From: Tetrahymena thermophila SB210
Lineage: Eukaryota > Ciliophora > Oligohymenophorea > Hymenostomatida > Tetrahymenidae
Reading direction: 5' to 3'
Assembly: GCF_000189635.1 (NCBI RefSeq)
Contig: NW_002476251.1
Span: forward strand, 62,001 to 126,000
Length of the DNA stretch: 64,000 bases
Shown piece by piece: positions 56,919 through 64,000 of the stretch (the first letter of the stretch is position 1; each line of letters begins with the position of its first letter). The position numbers and the translations under genes were made by a program. The notes beneath the pieces were generated by a model, which worked only from the letters and a program-made list of their open reading frames with translations, searched no databases and had not been told where the DNA came from.

Positions 56919-59900
56919 ATGATTAAGTGTAATTAATTAATTTTTAGCATTTTTAAACCTATTACAAATAAAATATACTTTAAAAATCATTTAAATTTGT
57001 ATTTTTCTAGCATCTAAGTATTTGGAGGATTTCTTTGTTTAAGATAATGAAGGATTTGAAGGCGCTGATCATGATGAGTTTGATGCGAGCCACGATAAAA
57101 ATTAAAAAGGGAGCACTTTACACAAAAGAATAAATTCTAGCATATTAGAGCATAAAATTCACATAAAAGCCAATGAAGAAGATAAAATTGAAATATCTTA
57201 AAAGAATAATGAATTACCAGAGGCTAATCCTCTGCTAAGCTCATCTAAACCAACGGATTTTAAACCTAGAATACTGATCAAAGATTACTAATATATGTAA
57301 ATTAACATATTAATTTCTTTTAAAGCTAAGACAAATTTAGTAAATAAACTTTAAATACTATTGAAAAATAGGGATTTGCCTTACATTTTACATAATAATG
57401 TGGATACTAAGTATAAAAATAGACATGATTCTGATTAAGAAGATTAAATTGTTCAAGATACTCCTTCAACAACTATTTAAGTAATGGCATAAGATATATA
57501 TATAAAAATCTTTTTTTTAGAATCTTAGTACTTATTATAATAGTTTAAAAATTTGTAATATATTAGCAAGAAGAAGAAATATAAGGTGTACAGTAAGATG
57601 ATGAAAAAATAAGTTAAAGTTTGTATCAAAAATATGAACTATCTAAGAAATATGAAAAAGTATATTGCAAATACAAGCAAGAAAAAAGTATTGAAGAGTA
57701 AGTCAAGAGTTTTGCAGGCTATTATATAAATTTAAGCTATGTTATGGACTTTGGAAGCACTATGTTTAATACCTTTCAGGAAAACAAGATGAATAGGCCA
57801 GAATATAATTACGAATTTGATCTTTATAACCGTATTGACCAAGGAAAAAAGGAAGAATTCTCATCCAAGCAAGAGCAGATTTCATTTGACAGTAGATTCG
57901 AATGTGGAAATTTGTATTAAGTTTACACAAAAAGTCCTAATAAAGAATACGATTTACTTTTGTAGAACGATATAAATACAAAGGGATATACATAGTGGTT
58001 TTTTTTCAAAGTTTCAAATTACAAATTCAAAGGATTAACTGTCAAATTCAACATAGTTAACATCGCAAAACCTTCTTTACCTTTTAAGTAGGGTATGAAA
58101 ATTTCAGTTTTTTCATTAAAAGAAAATAAGTTAAAAAATAATGGCTGGATGAGAAAAGGAAAAGATATTTAATATTTTAAAAATAAAATTATCAAAGTAA
58201 TTTATAAAATTAATTATCAAAATTATATTTTTAACATTCATTATTCGAATAAAGGAATAAGATCCTAATTAATATTACTACACTCTTTCCTTTACCTACA
58301 GATTTAAACATGAGGATGATGAGATCTATTTTGCCATGAACCCTCCATATTCTTATACTAAAATGACTAAACATTTAGATTATGCGATTAATAAATCACT
58401 AAAAGAATAGCCAAACATGTAATTTATTTTATTTTTTAATATTGTCATTTTTTATTTATGTTAATTAGAATAATAAAAAAAGATATCTTATGCTACAGTG
58501 TCAGTAATAATGCAGTGCCTTTGTTATCGATTACAGAAAAATCACCTTCAGGAGGAGAATCAAGCAAAGAGTAGCTCAAAAATAAAAATAAAAAGTTAAT
58601 TGTTATTATAGCGAGATAGCATCCAGGTGAGACAGTTTGCAGCTATAAAATGGAGGGTGTTATTAACTTCTTGATTAGTAATGAACCAGAGGCTTAATAC
58701 TTAAGGCAATAATTTATATTTAAAATAATTCCAATGATGAACCCAGATGGAGTAATTTATGGAAATTTTAGATGTAATATATCAGGAGTAGATATTAATC
58801 GTTAATGGCAATAGCCTTCTAGAGTAAGTTGATTAAATCAAAAAATAACAAAAATAAATAACATTTTTTTTACTTTTTAGATACTCCATCCTTCTGTTTA
58901 TCATGCTAAAAAAATGATAGCTACATCAAGAGAAGAGGGCTTAAGACTGGAATACTTTATAGATTTGCATGGACATTCAAAAAAGTATTTTTATTTTGTT
59001 AGCTGATTTCAAAACTAATTTTCTTAGAAAGTCAAAATACAAAAATTTTAAAAATATGTTTTAAATAAATTAACTTTTATGAAATCTTGAAATGTAAATA
59101 TGGGTTAACATTTTTTTTTGGATTAAAAGAATGAACAGCTTCATATATGCTTGTAGAAAAGATGAAGATTTAGTATCATGTAGAGTTTTTCCTGTTATAT
59201 ACTCAAAGATTTCGTCAATCTTTTAATTCAAAGACTGTACATTTAGTTTAGAATAGTATAAAGAAAGTGCTGCTAGAATTGTGATGTGGAATGAAATAAA
59301 TAAGATAAGAGAGTAATTTTTTGAATGCTTTAACATCTTTACTGTAGAGACTAGTTTTTTTGGTTATAAAATTGGTAAAAAGAATGAACATTTTTTGATA
59401 TCTGATTTGCTTGAGCTAGGAGAAGATCTGCTTAAGTCAGTTTATATTAATCATAAGGGAGAAGATAAGGAATTGTATCCTAATATTAATAGACAAGAAA
59501 TAATTGACAAAATGAATGAAGATATTCAATAATTTGTTGAAAAAGAATCTAAGGATAGTGGTAGTGATTCTGATCCTCTAGCTGATGAATTAAATATTGA
59601 TGAGAAATTAGGATCTATCATACCTATTAAAATAGCTAAGAAGTTAGGATTCGAATTAAAAACTAAGCAAAGTGATAAAATTTCTTCAATTATCTAACAA
59701 GTGAATGGGATGAATAATTCTGTTAAGGATAAAAATAAAAAATAAAAAAAAAAATCAATTGGAAATCAAAAGAATATCATATAAAATGGGTAATAAATTA
59801 TTTTTTAGCAGCTATAAACTTTGCCATTAAATAGCTAAGCAGTAAATTCTCCATAAAAAGATTCTTAAGCAGCTTCCAATTCTACAGGTAAAGCTAAAAA

Positions 59901-62586
59901 TAATAATGCTTAGGATTTCTCTTAAAGTCTTATGGGGACTTAAGTGGCTTCTTCTCTTAAAAAAAGAAACAGCTTACTCTTTTCTGATTCATAAGCTCAT
60001 AAATTTTAAAACAAATAAAAATCAAAATTTTATAGAGGTTAGAGCGAAAATAGATCTAATGTGCTAAATTATAATGGAATTACCTATTTAACTACAGAAG
60101 AAAACACAAAAACGGTAAATGTGAATAATATTGAAACTACTCCTTTTTCTGCAAGTAATAATGAAAGTCAAAATATTTAAGCTTCTACGTCTATTGTGAT
60201 TATTAATAACCCCGAATTAATTAATTAACCCCACTAAGTAATATAAAGCAATAGCAATACCAAAAAAGTAATTATTTTTAACTCAACTAATACAAGTAAT
60301 TTGATATAGCCAAGTGTAGCTAAAACCTCAACTCCAATTTAAAGTTGTTTAAGTCCTTCTTAAAACCCTAATACGAGTGCTCAGCAACCTTAATAGACAA
60401 TCACTCTTAATACATTAAAAGATCCAAGCATTCTTTTCATTACTGAGAAAAATAAAATAAAGCCATCTCAACTAAACGATAGTTAAGTGGACAAGTAAAG
60501 GACTACTTAGCATGTAAGTTAAAGGAGTTATGATTAATAAATTGCTAATTCTCCTCTATCAAATAATGGTACTAAATAATAAACTGAAACACCTATAAGA
60601 AGTAGACATACTTCTGATATTTTACGCCAATAAATTACTACTATTTAAAGCTTATAAAATTAACAAAATTTGCATATCGCTTTTCAGACCACATTAAATT
60701 CTGCTAGCTTATCAAATAATGGAACTAACATTTTTATTTAGGCCAATTAATTTAACACTTAACCAAATAACTCAGAATCTAACACAGTTTAATTAAATAA
60801 TAATAGCAATATAGTTATCAACAATTACTAATCCAACTAAAATTATAATAACTAATAAGGTCAAAACAATAAATAAACTTTTTAAATTTCAGGCAATAAC
60901 ATATAAAACACGACTGCTAATAAGCAAACTACAGAATAAAATTTGTAAATTTCATCATTTTTCAAAATTTCATTTTTTTATTTATTTATTTTTAACAAAA
61001 CTTTATTAAATAATAGGGCGACTAATAATAGTATAATTATATAAAATACAAGTGGGGATTAATCTAATAATTAAGCTATAAAGATTAAAAATTCACCAAA
61101 CCCATCGTTTTAGATTAAATAACGAAACATTAACGGTGGTGCTGTAGGGATAAAAAAGCAAGATCTAAGAACAAAAAGCTCAACTACTCATTAAACACAA
61201 CCCGCCAACATCGAAATGTAGCTTTATTTAAGAAACAAAGCACTAATGGGAAATAATATGTCAGTGATACAAAATAATAGTAATTTTATTAATAATAATA
61301 ATTTGGGCAATGCAATTTCAAATAGCTAATTTCAATAGTAGTAATAATAAAATAATACAAGTTCATAGGTTGGGAGCAGTAATTATTCAAATAACAGACT
61401 TGTTAACGTTGGATATTAGTCGCTTATTTAAAAAGTTCAACTATTAGGCATGTAAAAAAGAGCCAATACAAAAGAATTTGATGAGCCTAACTAATCACCT
61501 TTAAAATACTAACATTCTCTGTAAACTCAAACTGAAAGATAGAATGGATTATCATTCTTATAAAGTAACTAAGGTAACAATAATAATACCTAAGTTGCAA
61601 GTAATAACTAATTGGAAGATAATTTTTCAACAACTTTTTAATCAAAATAGTTTTAATAAGCTAAAATTAACAAATAAAAATTCATCGATAGACACTTAGT
61701 AAGAAGCACAAATAAACCTTTAAGTTAACATGTAAGAAATAATTATTCTGCATCAAATAAAGACTCAAGTTAAGTCAATAAAACAGATTAATCATTTATA
61801 GGAAGTAATAATAATACGTAACCTGACGAAAACAATAAAAATCAAAGCTCTTCTCCTAAAAGATATAACACTCAGCTAAACAATTAAAAGCTTGAAGTGT
61901 ATTTCACTAATGCAAATAATACTGAGTTTATTGTGTCTAACTAGTCAGACGTGATAAATGCATAGTCTTTTGATATAATCAACTCAAGTACAAATGGGTT
62001 TATGCAATAGAACTAAAAAGTAATAAAAATTGCTTAAACAAAACTAATTCCTATCAAGGATGATTAATCCTCTTCGAATTAAGTTGATAATTCTTCATCT
62101 TTGATCAAGAACTTAGCATCTCCTTTGTAGCTTTTAGGCAAAAATCCTTCATAAAAAAAGATTCAGCTTTAGCAAATTCAATAATAAAATTAACATACTT
62201 CTGACTTTGCTAATCTTGCAAGAAATACTTTAAGAAGCAACTCTCTGCAGAAGGGGACTTATGTATAGGTAAAGGAGCCTTCAGGTTAAGATCCTCTCAT
62301 GCTCACTTTTACGAGATTAAACAGAAATTAAACTAATAACATTAACAACTCTATGTAAAAGGAGCTAGCTGGTATAGATTCAAATAGAATGAAAATTCAG
62401 CAAGCAAATATGACAAAAACAGAAGAAATAAACTATAACAAAAAATATTAAGCTGCATAGCGTTCCTTGAAGCTAAATTAATTGATGATAAATGAAGCTA
62501 GGATTAATTCTGCGAATTAAAATTCATATATCCCAAACAAATAAATGTTAGCTTTTAATGATGCACACTTAGTTAACAAAATTTGA
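56919..62586 (+). CDS. Cytosolic carboxypeptidase (CCP/AGBL, tubulin deglutamylase type) with giant Asn/Gln-rich tail, 1705 aa
   Basis: Exons: 56919-56928, 57011-57480, 57567-58196, 58255-58418, 58469-58823, 58881-58984, 59130-60944, 61017-62586 (5118 nt, 1706 codons). The N-domain contains the CCP beta-sandwich elements [11 protein letters not shown] and [20 protein letters not shown] then PPYSYT. Zinc ligands: RQHPGET (His, Glu, about 475) and DLHGHS (His, about 574). Substrate residues: [12 protein letters not shown] and VDINRQWQQPSR; the catalytic Glu is in [10 protein letters not shown] (about 655). M14 CCPs remove glutamates from tubulin tails, tuning cilia and basal bodies. The last 970 or so residues are Asn/Gln/Ser/Thr-rich, disordered and prion-like. 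The 10-nt first exon (Met-Ile-Lys) is the weakest element; intron 7 (60945-61016, 72 nt) is in frame and might be retained. Confidence 0.9.
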
Positions 62587-64000
62587 TATTTCATATAAAT
62601 AATTCGTAAATAACTCACTCTCTTATAATAATTTTAAAATGACTTATATTATCTTATATCAAAAAAAAAATTTCTCCTATATTTTATTCTTTTGCATTCT
62701 CTATTGTAACATCTTTTATATTAAAAATAATTACAAAAAGCATTTTTTGATAGAAGATATTTTTTGTAAAAATTAATTTTTATTTATTTATTTAGATTGA
62801 GTTGATTCCAAATTTTTGAGAAAATATTTTCTATAATAAAATTATTAAATTATTTTATTGATTTGGAGAATTAGCATCTAATAAAAACAGCATGACACAA
62901 TAAATAATTTAAAAATTATTTAGACTAATAGACATAATTTTGTTTTCATTAGGCAATTTATATAAAAGTTATATTTTAAATAGTTTTTAACTAGAAAAGC
63001 GAAAAAAATGAATCTGTAACAAATCTATAAAATTCAATAATAATTAGGATTTATATCTAAATTTTATTATTTTGCTTTGATTTTAGTCTAATTATAAATT
63101 AAACCTATTTTATTCTATCTAAAATTAAAAATTCATTTTAGAGCAATCGAAACTCATTTACCATACTTATAAACATATTTGACTGTCAATATGAAAATAA
63201 ACAATCTGTAAAGCTATCAAGATAAATTAAGGATATGACAAAAATAGGTTTGACAAATTTTCTCCCTAAATTTATAAAAGAAAATTATAAATTTAAAAAT
63301 ATGAATGTAAATTAACAAAAATAATACTAATTTTTTGATTCAAAGTCTATAGATTAAAAATTTAGTACATCTCTTCATTAAATTTAAACTCATTTAAATT
63401 TCAAATAATAATAAAATAGAAAGTAAGTAAGAAAGAAAAAATTTATTGATCAAAAAAATTCTATAATTTTAAAATATTATGATAGATAAATTTTAAAAAA
63501 AAATAAATAATTTTATTTATTTTTCAACTCTATTTGCTTTTATTTCTTTGATTTTTGTTTTATTTATATTTAGCATATTAAAAAAGTATAATATAAAAAA
63601 TAATCAAATTTAGCTAGCGTATTTGTTTTATCATCTTTGATTTATTTGATTTTTTGCTAGCCTTATATTTAAAAAATAAAGTAAATATAGATAAATTTAT
63701 CGATGTCATACTTGATTGTAAAATTTATTTTATTAATTGAATATCCAGTCACTAACCTATTTGATCAGGGTGTTGCCGACGTAAATCAAAGTAATTCAAA
63801 TTCACTTATTTAAGATTTAATCAATTTATTAACATTTTGATTATCTTAAATTATAGTAAATTAATCTATTAAATTCTTACTGACTTTACTCTACTAACTT
63901 AAAATTAAAAATTTAATAATTTAACATTTATTGGTTCTACCAAAGTATATTTATAATTGGCAATTAATTTTATATAGAAATCTATAATTTTTTAAGAAAG
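62587..64000. other. AT-rich intergenic region to window edge
   Basis: 1.4 kb downstream of the carboxypeptidase with A/T runs; no gene, repeat, telomeric C4A2 repeat or breakage site seen. Confidence 0.6.

Noticed and set aside
1-64000. CRISPR arrays, bacterial operons, ribosome binding sites or prophage
   Set aside because: Spliced genes using the TAA/TAG=Gln code show nuclear ciliate DNA; no regularly spaced short repeats are present.
1-64000. Telomeric repeats or a Tetrahymena chromosome breakage sequence
   Set aside because: No run of CCCCAA/GGGGTT and no match to the 15-bp breakage core was noticed, so the window seems internal to a chromosome.

Overview
The window comes from a ciliate nuclear genome. 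It is extremely AT-rich, and long open frames appear only when TAA and TAG are read as glutamine and TGA is the sole stop. Under that code, plus GT..AG introns of 31 to 228 nt, about 22 genes can be read; under the standard code almost everything looks broken. Code, base composition, intron style and gene families (Gln/Asn-rich proteins, LRR giants, two-pass membrane proteins) fit an oligohymenophorean such as Tetrahymena; the genus is inference. Exon models were built by hand. For every complete spliced gene the summed exon lengths are a multiple of three and end in TGA.

Layout. 1-6.3 kb: end of a coiled-coil gene, a small orphan, an RRM protein (all minus) and a plus-strand orphan, followed by a 245-bp tandem duplication that reaches the 3' end of the next gene. 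6.3-14.9 kb: two head-to-tail minus-strand LRR giants, the second ending in membrane segments. 15.9-22.7 kb: an IQ/coiled-coil gene (plus), a 2.7-kb array of degenerate repeats, a candidate secreted cationic peptide and an 11-TM amino-acid transporter (plus). 23.5-34.4 kb: a COX20-like two-TM protein, MOZART1 and three PAP2-type membrane phosphatase paralogues with an unrelated orphan between the first two (all minus). 35.3-37.6 kb: a nine-exon orphan (minus). 38-41 kb: gene-poor, with a GC-rich G-quadruplex hairpin and a 296-bp element with perfect 23-bp terminal inverted repeats and several internal hairpins. 41.3-48 kb: a secreted Cys-bearing protein whose 3' end is partly duplicated, a YjbQ-family protein and a two-TM protein (minus). 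49.3-55.2 kb: an EF-hand protein (plus), an ADA2/ADGF-like adenosine deaminase and a Sec22-type SNARE (minus). 56.9-62.6 kb: a cytosolic carboxypeptidase (tubulin-deglutamylase type) with a tail of about 970 residues rich in Asn, Gln and Ser.

Genes appear to be independent transcription units, as expected for a ciliate; clustering mostly reflects tandem duplication (LRR pair, PAP2 trio). A theme is cytoskeleton and membrane biology: MOZART1 (gamma-tubulin complex), tubulin carboxypeptidase, Sec22 trafficking and PAP2 phosphatases. The least explained parts are the 40-kb inverted-repeat element, the 17.5-20.2-kb array and the duplicated gene 3' ends.
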